A stretch of DNA of 64,000 bases from Trichuris trichiura (Eukaryota; Nematoda; Enoplea; Trichinellida; Trichuridae), in NCBI GenBank assembly GCA_037903355.1, contig JBAJFE010000004.1, positions 4,386,001-4,450,000 on the forward strand, read 5' to 3'. Under the pieces are notes generated by a model, which did not search any database, had not been told where the DNA came from, and was given only the letters and a program-made list of their open reading frames with translations. The translations under genes were made by a program, and so were the position numbers. Positions 53,922 to 64,000 of the stretch are shown here, in pieces. Numbering within the stretch: the stretch's first letter is position 1; each line of letters starts with the position of its first letter.

Positions 53922-56900
53922 TTTACGTAACTTTTCACCTCTTAAGAAACTGCCATATAAGTTGATGCTTTGCGTACTTCGTTACCTTAGCGTTCTTCCG
54001 TCTATTGCCCGGTTATATTTTAATTTCATTGTTTCTACCCTCTGAATTTTAAATATTGTCTGACAAGGTAGCGTTGCAGAGGTGTGTATAGTCTTTTGAC
54101 AGACCCAGTTGCAAAGTCTTTCATTATTCGTGTCAGTGAGTTCTTATCGCTTGATCGTTAAACCATTGGTCTCTTTCTTCGCTCGCGGTATTACGTCATC
54201 ATTAAGCATTAGAGATAAGTTATCTTTGCATCTATAAACTTGCATCAGCGTTGTATTTTCTCATTTCATTGCTTCATTGCATGGATACCGAAAAAGATTC
54301 AACGAGATAGCGCGAATTCGGTTGGCAAGTAAATACCGTATCTGAATTTAATTTCTTGGTAAGACAACTATCCGCTTTTGCTCTCTGTTCAAATATGTTC
54401 CACCCGTATCGTTGTACGGTATATATCTTTTGCGTAACATTGGCAGGTATGCGAGCGTTGTTTCCTAGATTTTAGACATTATGAAACTAAACGTTTTTTT
54501 CAGGAATGGAGCAAAGCCAGAAAAGCAAAACAGCAAACTTACTGTTAATAGAAGAGAATAATTTTGGTGATCAGAGTATAGTCTTTCATAAATGTAGTGA
54601 CGATTTGCTAATCTATTTTTGTGTGATGATCAGGTTTTCAAATTTACCGGTTAGCGTTTGCTTAAATCAATGCTTGTGCTATCTACGCACGTGTATTTAT
54701 CCTTCCTATTTTACGATTTATAAAAAAGGCAATTTTTTTTTGAAATCTCGTTTTATTATTTTCGAATTTTTTTAAACAATGTATCTGTTGTAGCGCTATT
54801 AACAGGTGATGTTGAATAGATTGTTTTCCGAATGCGTCACCTTTCTTGCTTAAGCAATGTGTTTTATTAGCATCTCAAACTTTTTCAGCTTTCCATGTTA
54901 TGTCACTGAATTTCCACTAAACGAATGAAAGCATTTATGATGTAGTCAAGCGTGTTTAATGTATCCCGAATTTTTTCTTTTTTGCCTTTTGCTGCCGGGG
55001 ACAACCAAAGTTCTATAGACTAAGTTTTCGGGAAGTGACTTGGCCTGAAAGCCGCGTTAGTAAAAACGGTCTGCTTTTGTAAAAAGAGAAATTAAAACTT
55101 ATTCAATCGTTACGACTGTGCATAGTTTATTTCCGACGTCTTGATTTCTTCTAGTATTAGCAAACGTACGATTTATATCACTGGCAATACTCACTTCGTA
55201 GTAGGTAAACTCTGATTGGAGGTCTGGTTAGTTGACCTTCGTTTTTTATTAGCATTTGCTCCCCATTCAGTCGTTACAACTTAAATTGATTCGTCTACAG
55301 TTTTACTTCAATACTTATAATAAACAGTCTGATTTCCGGGCGATATCGAAACTTAAAATTTGCATAGCAACGGTTTCACCACGCTAAGGATCGAATTCAA
55401 CTAGTTCCGAAGGCTTTCATAAGAGTACGTATGTCATTAAGCATTTGAAATCGCTTAAGCCATGACCAGATGGGTAGATGTGTTCAGATTCGCAGTGTTG
55501 AATGGTCAAGCATAGCGTGCAAGGCGTAGAGCTGAGATTTAAGAAGCTTTCAGCGATTCGTTTAATTCGGAAACGCGTTGAGAAATGACACCATCTTTTC
55601 TTGCTGACATAGATTGTCGGAAATGGTTGTTCTAAAAAGTTCTGATCATCTTCATTGCGTGCTTTCTAGGCCACTCGTCTATCGTTTTCACTTGTCGTGG
55701 AATAATGGTTGAAGCAAAAAGTCGAATTTAAAAAACCGCATGAATGAAAAAATTTTGACAGCAGTTAATGAACTTCAATCAAAACTTTCGCTTACCAAAT
55801 GACGCTGAACGCAAAAACGTGAAGCCATTAGGTCGTGCACTCATAAGAGCTTCTAAAGGAAGGCCGCCATTATGTTTGCTATTATTTGCATAAACATAAT
55901 TACTAGTAAATATGTATTTCAGATGTATGTTCAGTGAAACAATTTCAAACCTTTGGACGTTGGCCATTGTCATGAATCATTGGGAGATGAATTCCTTTCG
56001 TAACAGGCCTTCGCGACTCGCTTGGTCAAACTATAAACAATAATTAAGGTTTGAACATCCTGTTTCCAGTAACGGACGTTTATGTCCTCATGTCGTTTTA
56101 ATAAGATAAAATGTAATAAGAAAATTTCGAAGCTTTCGATATATCCAGTGAAGCAGAATATCGCGAGGACAAATTCTCGCGATATTATGCTGTTAAGTTC
56201 TGCTTTAATTTTACTTTGTCTTTCCGGCTTTTAGGTTTTGCTGTTCCTCCTTTTATTCTTATTTTGTTGTTAGTTTCGTTCATGTTTTTGCCTTTGTTTT
56301 GACTATAACGTCTGTGGCCATTCGCGGGGCTTCGAAAGTTTCGAAATTTCCTTGTTATATTTTATCTCACTAAAATGAACAAATGCCATTATATTCCTGA
56401 TGAAAAGAATTAGAGTTCCAAGTATATTTTGTGAATGTTCAGCAAAGGGCTTTGTTAGCTGTAGTCTTAAAGATGCTGTGCATTTCTTATGAGTTGTCGC
56501 AACAATATTATTAAAATATGCAAATTGTTTCCTAGTTTTCTCATTTTTGACTTCTTCCCGTACAAAAGAGAACTGGGCTGCTGATTTTGAAATTTTTATT
56601 TCGGACAGCGAGCCTTCGTCGTCAGAACGATGGAATCTTCACTTGACTGTTCGAACGATGACGGCTCACCATTTTGACACGAATAGCGGGCAATGAAATA
56701 GGCGCCGTCAATTTTTGAGGCGAACAAGAGGTCGTTCATCGGGATTGCGGTCGATGGGCGAGCCTTACTAAGACATTTTCTTGAGCAAAATGCTCCTTAT
56801 GATGTGCACCAAAAAATTGGACTCGAGACGCGCTCTATTGAGGGCAGTACCGTTCCGCGGCAGCAGTCTCGACACTTTGACAAAAAGGTTCATAAAAAAT

Positions 56901-58189
56901 TGGTTACATTGGCCTGTTTGCCTTTTTTTGGAAAATTGCGCAACTTTCCACGCAAGAGCCGCCGACCGCAAGGCCATTCCTCCAATTTTAAATTGGCTGC
57001 GCAGCTCAACAAACTCGTAATAGGTATTTTTCAAAAGCCAACAAAAGTGTAATCAGGTTGGAGCCATTGTGTCAGAACCACTTGCAGGATTTCTCCTTTG
57101 AGCAAAATAGCAAAAGTATCAGTTGCTAAAAGGCTTTGATTTCTACTGCAGGCCTACTCACTATAGGCATAGCAAAAACTGTGGGCAGACTTATAAGGAA
57201 GTATGATAAACCGGCAGGCGCGCTTTAACGCTGGTAATGAAAGCCAAAGAGTGTTTGCTTTTTTAAATTCCTGCAGACACAAAACACGTTAGGAAATTTG
57301 CATACGATGTTTTATTTCCACTTTTCTACTTTTGATGAGTCGTATTTGGCGTCGGAAAGAACGTTGCCACATTCTTCGTCTTAATAAGTAGCTCGTTAAG
57401 ATAATTGTCGCCTTGAAAGCTGAAGGCTGACTATAACGAATAGATAATCTTCAGTCGACTACTTAGCGACCATGTGTTGTGCTGCCAACTGCGTAACAGA
57501 GAGCTTCAACTGACGGTACAGGAAGTTTTTTATAGCTTTTTCCATCATCAAAGCCGCTTATAACGCGGCCGTCCATGAATGCTTTGCGAGATCTGAAGAG
57601 GAGCTCAGCGGTCGCTAGCGAACCAATTAAAGTGGCCCAACACTGTTTCCTGGCTGATTTTCATTGACAAGTTGCAAATGAGCTCACCTTGAAGGGCTAA
57701 CAGTATAATGGTGAGCCAAAGTACCATTAGTCGACTGGCTCAAAGGGGCGGCGCCACAGACGACGGTTTTGTTTGCTCAATGTTCACTGCCTTTAATTGG
57801 GTATAAACATCACCTTCCATCCGGCGTTGCTAACTCTTGCAGCTTGCTAGTTGCCTTAATTAGAACCACGAAACGCGTCCTATATGCGTCCGGCCAATGT
57901 GTATCGCGTAGCAGTCAATGATTATCTTCTTTAATTCGTCAACGAATAGTCGTGTGCAAAGTTGAGGACCAACTTTAAAAATTACAAAACTTTTTCCTCG
58001 CGTATTTGCAAAGGCAGAGAATGGGACACTTTTCCTATCTTTACAAGCCTTTCAGGTTGCCATGAGGAAGAGTGTGATAAGACAAGAGAAACGAAGAGGA
58101 GAGTAGAAAACGAGAGATCAGCTTTGACGCAGCGTAGTCACAAAGAAATGATGGAACCCGCGCGCTGGAAAAGATGGCGCCCATTCCAT
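53922..58189. other. 4.3-kb intergenic region
   Basis: AT-rich DNA between nucleoredoxin and the 3' end of the Distal-less gene. A plus-strand frame at 54506-54775 and frames near 56770-57050 have no support. An 11-bp inverted repeat lies at 56157-56186. Homeobox genes often have long regulatory flanks, but no element is identified. Confidence 0.5.
56157..56186. repeat. Short perfect inverted repeat
   Basis: AATATCGCGAG at 56157-56167 and its reverse complement at 56176-56186, separated by 8 nt. It contains TCGCGA on each arm. Function unknown. Confidence 0.85.
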
Positions 58190-59723
58190 TCAGTATACGT
58201 TAAAGCATAAGTTAGGCGGAGGATGATGGTAGGTGACCGGTGACTGTTGAATAAATGCAGTCGGTTCACCTGCATGGCCGTAGTCATACGGGTTGTTCGC
58301 CACCGGGGGTTTCAAATCGACCAAACTGACCGAGCGATTCATCGAATCCTGTGTGCCCATAACCGTGTAAGGCTTTGACGTTTCCAAATTGGTCAGCGTG
58401 AATCCGCTGCTGCAATTGGGTGACCAACCGCTGGATAAATTCAAGCTTCTAGTCGTCGGAGAGTCTGAAGACTGCGCCACCCCTACTGACGAAGCACTAA
58501 TGTTGGCCGGAGATTGCGATGGAGTGGAATGGCTAGGCGCACCGCCACTGGAAGGTGACCGGATTGCCTCAAAGCCCCCATCGTGGCTGGCCATCACACT
58601 ACCTGGCGAGTTATTCATTGGCTGGGTACAGCCGCCTGCATCGACTTGCATTTTCGTCATGCTCTGACTTTGCGTTGGAGATGTTTGGGCTCCTCCGCTT
58701 GGGTCGGCGAACACGGTTTTGTCCGTCTGCGGCGACTGTGTTTTCATCATCTTCTTGTACTTTGATCTTCTATTTTGAAACCATATCTTGACCTGTTGTT
58801 CAAAAAGAAAAACGGGTCAACGAAGTGATCTAGCGAAAATAGCAAAAAGGAAAAAAATAGATGTTTCCAAGTTGAGCACAGAGCGCCTTTCCATTCCGGT
58901 GCTCAACTACCACTTCGACAAGTCAATCAACGATGAAAAGAAGAACAAGACTTGAAAGAAAAAAAAATAAGAAGTGCACGTTGCTCCTCCGCCCACGCAA
59001 AGTCGCTAAACTCTGCTAGACAATAAGAATAGGCAAAAATGTCTCTGCCTACCTGGGTTTGCGTGAGTCCAAGGGAAGCTGCCAATTCAGCTCTTTCCGG
59101 CAAAGCGAGGTACTGGGTCCTTTGAAATCTCTTATTAAGCGCCTGCAGTTGCAGACTGGAATAAATGGTACGTGGCTTTCGAATCTTCTTTCCTTTTCCA
59201 TTCAGTCTCACCTCGCCGCCTTCGATGATTTTCGTGTTCTCTGCAAGCAAAAAAATTACCTAGGACGAAAAAGCAACTTTTAAATATGATACATAAAAAA
59301 TAACATAACCAAAGAAAAATAATGCTAACCTTCCACTGGCGAGGTGGACGATGTTTGGTAGTTGAGAAAAGCGCCAGCCGCGGCTGATCGGCAGTACGGG
59401 TCAGTCTGGGCGCTCGGATTTGCATGGAACGGCGAAACATTTTGATAAAACGGATAAGTGGGCGTTGAAGGTATGCCGCGGCTGACGAATCCGTGACCAT
59501 CGCTAGGCGCAGCTCCCATGGCAGCGGCCATTGGTCCGTGGGTAAAAGTCGACCGGATTTGATGATAGCCTCCGGTGGCAGACGGATACAGGCTGCCGTT
59601 GGCGTGAACATTGAGTTCAAAAAAAGCGCCTGGCGGTTTGGCCATCGCCGCCGCGGGTCCACCCGGACCGACCATGTCCAAGTCTCCGTAGACGGATAAT
59701 TCATTGAGCTTGCCAAAATCCAT
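58190..59723 (-). CDS. Dll: Distal-less-class homeobox transcription factor (ceh-43/Dlx orthologue)
   Basis: Three exons (59723-59330, 59240-59053, 58792-58190) encode 394 residues. The homeodomain occupies about residues 152-211, starting [15 protein letters not shown] and containing [18 protein letters not shown] and [19 protein letters not shown]50 and N51 of helix 3 are present, and the [13 protein letters not shown] sequence is diagnostic of the Dll/Dlx class. The intron splits the homeodomain after TQTQ, a conserved Dlx position. Flanking regions are rich in Pro, Ser, Ala, Gly and Gln. Family members are nuclear activators in anterior and appendage or neural patterning; C. elegans ceh-43 acts in head hypodermis and dopaminergic neurons. 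ATG 59723 is preferred over an upstream TTG-initiated extension. Confidence 0.96.
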
Positions 59724-62700
59724 CGACCTGACGACCTTGAAGTCGACGGACGAACAATTGATTTCGAAGCAGCCTGTCGCCAGCCGCAATAAGCAAGTGA
59801 CAACAGCTATAATTATCAGTCAGTGAGGTAAGCACGTTTTTTATTGCTTAAGAAAAAGGGAACACGCGACTATCTGTTCCATACAGTGCAGATTGACTTT
59901 ACAATGGTGACTTGGCAGCAGCATTGAGTTAACTTGACCAGCGGCCGGTAGAAAACACGTACATCGACGTATGAGGAGTTGCGCGTTGGAGCCGCAAAAG
60001 TGACTTATGCTCGAGCTGCCCGCAGAAATCCCGCCCACCGACCAGCCGCAAAACGACCAATCAAAAGAAGTTGACGGCCGGTGTTGTGATCCGGCTTCGA
60101 CGAATCAGAAGCGATTCGCCACCGTCCGAAGAGAGAAGTGCCAGGACGACGGCGACCTCGACCTATTTCCTGCGCCTGCGGCAGTAGTCTTGTCACAATG
60201 CAACCAAAATCGTGTCCTGACGATTCGGCAGTCAGCAGGAGTTTTTTCTTTCTAGCCAACCGTTGGGGCAGAAACAAGCCGGCCGAAAGACCGGCGCCAT
60301 CACCGTTCGCCTTTTTGACTGCTCTGTACCGTAAGGACAATGGCACCGTAAGGAATACTCATCCTTTGGTCATTGACTGACACAAAGGCGAACACGGCCG
60401 GGGGCAGTCCCGATGGAGTCAGTTTGACGGCCAAAGGACAGGACACATTAGGCCGCCGCCGGTGATGGACTCTGCCCTCACTGTCAAGCCTGTTGGCAGG
60501 GTGCCTCTTAGCGCTACGACCACAACGGCCTTTGCTTATTTAACGCTTTAGGAATGCGTAGGTGAATGGTCAATGGAATCTGACCGCCAAAGCCAAAATG
60601 CCTGCTTGTCATGGGTGTTACTAGCGCCCAATGCCGCTCATGCAGCATTTACCGCTTTTCAGTTCACCTCACATTTGTCGGCTAGTACAATTGTTCAAAT
60701 GTAAATAATTTATCAACAAGGCAAGCGAGGGGCCGATTGGCAAGTTTTTCGCACTGGCCAAGCTAACTCTGTCGTCGCAACAGAAAGTCTGCGCACGCGC
60801 GACAGCGGCTTCATAGGGGGCACCTTGTAGCTAAGGGTATCTTGCCAAAAACAAAACCAACGCTACCGTCCCAGGTGCGCTATGGATAAGTGGTCAATAG
60901 GGACCGCTGGTGGCCAGCGTCAGCTTGGCGGCGATCAGGTACCTCTGGCCAACCAATTTGCGCCGGTTGACTGGACAAAGGTCGCGCGCCCCTTGCCAGT
61001 CGACCATGTTGAAAAAACTTTCCCATCGCCGCCTTGACGCATCTCCGATACGTCTAAGCGCGACACAATGTCCAAACGTCACCCTAAGAGTTGGCTGTCC
61101 GCTAGAAAAAAAGGTGAATGGGTGATTGATGATAGCTTTTAGCCGTCCGTTAGCCTACGAGTCTCTTTGAACCATGAAGCAACGGTAGCGGCGTATTGAT
61201 TAAGCCTACGATGGTAACCATATTTGCATTTTCAGGCGAACTTCTTCCCTGAGTGGCATCTGCGCGGCGCGTCAGATGTCAGGTAGGCTACGTCTTTCGA
61301 TCACTTTGAATGGCACATCCGCTACTTAAGAGCCAATTAAGCTCTGCTAAGCGGGCATTGACGATCTTTCACCTTGAGCAAGAGCCTAAGATGGCGCCGG
61401 AAGTTGCTTTCCCATGAGGCAAGTACGCTTTGCAGGTGAAACTAAGAAAAGTTGCGCGGCTGAAAAACATTGGCGCTCCATGGAGGTCGCGATTATGCAA
61501 TAAACCTTCCTTGTTGGGACGGTAGTTGAAAGATGCCAACTTGAAACGCCCACAGACGATGAGCCAAAGCACCTCTTGTCGATTGAATAATTCAATAGCC
61601 GGCGGTTAGCCACTGTTTCACCTAGGCGTGCTATGAGCTGCCAGCTCCTATTGATCCTTAGAGAGGTTTTATTAAGGCTGCACGTCGCCAAGGAGAACCT
61701 ATTTACTTGGGCTGTCCTCCGGCAAAAAAAGGACCCTAAAGGAGAGCAGAGCTGCGCGAAGGAAAAGTTTGCGAAGGGACCTTTGTGGGAGGTGGGGTCA
61801 GCGCTTGCGAGAGTTCAAAAGTGAAAATAAACCAGCAGCAGCGATAATCTCGTTAAAGCGGCAGAGAATGGTCATCAAAGGCAATCAGTCACAATAACAA
61901 TGGAGTCGGTGTTACAATAAATAGAGCCGAACAGTCTACTCTACCTGATAAGTGCAATTCTTGACTAATCAAGCGGATGAGAACGGCTGACAACGGGTAG
62001 ATTGAAGTACTGTGAAGTGTCTCTGCGTCACCTTGATGACGAAGAACCAAATATGGGCACTTTGAACAATTGGACAGCGTCTTATGGACGGCCGCTCAGC
62101 GTCCTGACCACTTAATGACGTCCAGTGGGGATTACTGGGCGGAACAACGGCCGCCTCGACCCTGTACAAGCGTCCTCGGACGATGGCAGCCGACTATGCG
62201 ACACAGGACATATGAAGGACAAGGTTGACCAATGAGGGTTAAAAAGAAACACCGACGATGCCCTCGGTTGAATAGTGGGCTACGCGACGGACGCGCTGAG
62301 CGAACGGGGTCGGCACTGTCTCTCACCTGCCTCGGTTGACTGTAAATCCGGCCACGCGACCCACTCTATTGTGCTGTTCAATAAAGGAAGTTGCAGTTCA
62401 TTCATGGACTTCGATGAACATCTTTCACTTTTGTCCTCCCCTTACAAGTGCTCTCCAACAGCGAGCAACACAATGGTGCCGTCCGTCCGGCTCTTTTGCC
62501 GCCGGTCGTTTCCCGCGCTAACTTCCCCCCTCTTGGCCGGTTGGAAAACCTATTTACAAATATTTAGATCGACCGCGCTCGAGTGGGATTAAAATAACTT
62601 TTGACACTTCGAAATCAAGATAACAACAGCGCTGCTCACTTGAACGTTTGCCACCCGCTACCCCGTCTGGGTACACGCGAACGTGTGCACCCTTCGGGGC

Positions 62701-63395
62701 AGCGAAATAATTTGCATATTTGCAGTTGCTGAACAACCAACCCTCTTAGTATTATAAGTTTGATCAAAGGTTGTTGTCAGCGTTTTCGCGTAGTTTACAG
62801 GATGCCGCTTTTGTTGTTTTATGCTTCGTGAGCAGTACGCTGCCCACGTCGCTTGAAGCTGCAAGCGACATCATTCTATTTTGACAAGTAAAATTCGCTT
62901 TTCAAAGTGTTCACCGCTCTTCAAGTCGTTGAAGCAAAACAAAATGGCGGCGACAAGACTTTCGCGCAAATTCTCTACTCTCTCTCTCTCTCTCTCTCTG
63001 TTCATCCTTGCAACGATTGGTTTTTGTAGCAGTTTGCGTACAAAATGCTTAGGGGAATTTTTGTTACGTTTCCCTCCGCATTGTTAAGTGTCCCACTGTT
63101 GCCCTGAGGGGTGCCTGTACGTTCCGCAGTTTCTTGACAAAGTTGTCTCGTTCTGCTTCTGCTGTTTTTGTGGCTGCGTGAGCACCTGAACTACCAAATT
63201 CGTCTCTGTTGTCAGGTCAGCGTGCGTCCGCCCCCGTTGAAAAGCATTGCAGTTTCGCTGCAACCATGGACTGCCGACTGTTACAAAACTCTTCTGCTGA
63301 AATTGATATTTTTCCGAAATTAAGCTCGTTGGTGCGTAAAAGCTTCAAAAATTCCTACGAACAGAGGTGACGCGTTCTCTAGAACTTATTTCAGT
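59724..63395. promoter_or_regulatory. GC-rich upstream region of the Distal-less gene
   Basis: From about 59.8 to 62.7 kb the sequence is distinctly GC-richer than the 53.9-58.1 kb flank on the other side of the gene, with overlapping open frames in all frames but no splice-consistent exons. Position suggests 5' untranslated and regulatory DNA of the homeobox gene; this is inference. A (CT)n run lies at 62978-62999. Confidence 0.35.
62978..62999. repeat. (CT)n microsatellite
   Basis: Eleven CT units. On the plus strand they form a pyrimidine tract. Confidence 0.95.
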
Positions 63396-63594
63396 AAGTA
63401 TCGTTGGTCATCTAGGTCGATTTACATGCCAAATCTCGTACAATAGCCGAGGCGACGTCAAAAGAGCAAACGTCGATTCGTTGAACAACGGTAAGTCGTT
63501 GGCCTGCTTTGACTCAACTTTTACTCCCAATATTCAGCTGTTCAACACTTTCTCACCAGTTTTTCTCAGTGCGTCCCTAATTTTCTGCGCGTGA
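63396..63594 (+). CDS. Doubtful exon pair at the right edge
   Basis: A segment starting after a TTATTTCAG acceptor reads open (SIVGHLGRFTCQISYNS...) to an AACG|GTAAGTCG donor near 63491. After a 45-nt intron ending CCAATATTCAG, it continues in phase (AVQHFLTSFSQC) to a GTGAGTGC donor near 63594. The start and the end of the gene are not seen. No family is recognised. Confidence 0.2.
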
Positions 63595-64000
63595 GTGCGA
63601 AGGCGCTCGCTTACGTCGTCTTTGGTGGGGGAGGTGACTTACTGTCGTTAAAAATTTCAAACCGCCAGCGACGCAACGAACTCGCCCAAACATGCTGTCA
63701 AATTAAAGACAAGCAAAAAGTTTGCATAACGCATCCCCCTCCAAGCCAACGCCGTCGCCAAGCCTTCATTGCGTCGGTTGGATCGACTGTTTTCCTTAGG
63801 CGCTGACGAGCAATGCGCGGCAAGTAGGGACGCCGGCGTGTTCGCGCGGCGTCAGCAAAAAATGCGGCGGTTAAGACGCAGAACCACGAAACGAGTCTGC
63901 CCGACGAAATGTCAAAGCTCAGCAAGGCGAAGCGACTGCGAAAAGTCTGACGCGCGTCTCGCGACACTGCAAAACTAAAGCACGCTTCGTTTGGTGCTTG

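Noticed and set aside
59135..59803. 222-codon minus-strand frame spanning Distal-less exons 1-2 and the intron
   Set aside because: It is out of phase with the homeodomain; the three-exon model gives an intact homeodomain with the intron at the standard position.
63267..63335. ATG in good context as a possible first exon of the right-edge candidate gene
   Set aside because: The frame from this ATG appears to stop within about twenty codons and does not meet the following segment in the required phase.

Overview
The window is nuclear DNA of a metazoan with compact, intron-rich genes. Most introns are 45-60 nt with TTTCAG/TTTTAG-type acceptors. A ceh-43/Distal-less homeobox and an invertebrate IL-17-like gene are present. 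I infer a nematode, probably outside the Caenorhabditis group (for example an enoplean/Trichuris-like lineage), but nothing in the sequence proves the species. There is no prokaryotic operon structure; each gene was assembled from exon segments by splice phase and similarity to known families.

Left third: a partial SGSM3-type RabGAP (minus, runs off the left edge); a small uncertain two-exon gene; a complete MOCS3/UBA4 sulfurtransferase (plus, 9 exons); a cysteine-rich single-pass membrane protein with a Shisa-like look (plus); casein kinase 2 alpha (minus, 2 exons) with a 26-bp perfect hairpin just past its stop; mitochondrial aconitase (plus, 17 exons); and an MFSD10/TETRAN-type transporter (minus, 13 exons) tail-to-tail with aconitase.

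Middle: 20.8-34.2 kb looks almost empty, but at 24.2-25.8 kb on the minus strand three phase-matched exons encode a 185-residue secreted protein with the C-terminal half of an IL-17 domain. A GC-richer, gene-poor stretch follows, then a complete SLX1 endonuclease subunit (minus). An unrecognised lysine-rich protein gene (plus, 35.8-40.2 kb) carries a four-copy tandem duplication of one phase 0/0 exon in a single intron. Between the copies sit long (ATT)n arrays and two inverted-repeat elements whose loops carry hammerhead-ribozyme-like cores.

Right: about 5.7 kb without a gene, a secreted M14A carboxypeptidase (plus, 11 exons), nucleoredoxin (plus, 8 exons), about 4.3 kb without a gene, a Distal-less homeobox gene (minus, 3 exons), and a GC-rich upstream region with doubtful exons at the edge.

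The genes are functionally unrelated housekeeping, signalling and developmental genes, as expected of an animal chromosome. A shared feature is a set of GC-AG introns (five candidates in three genes).
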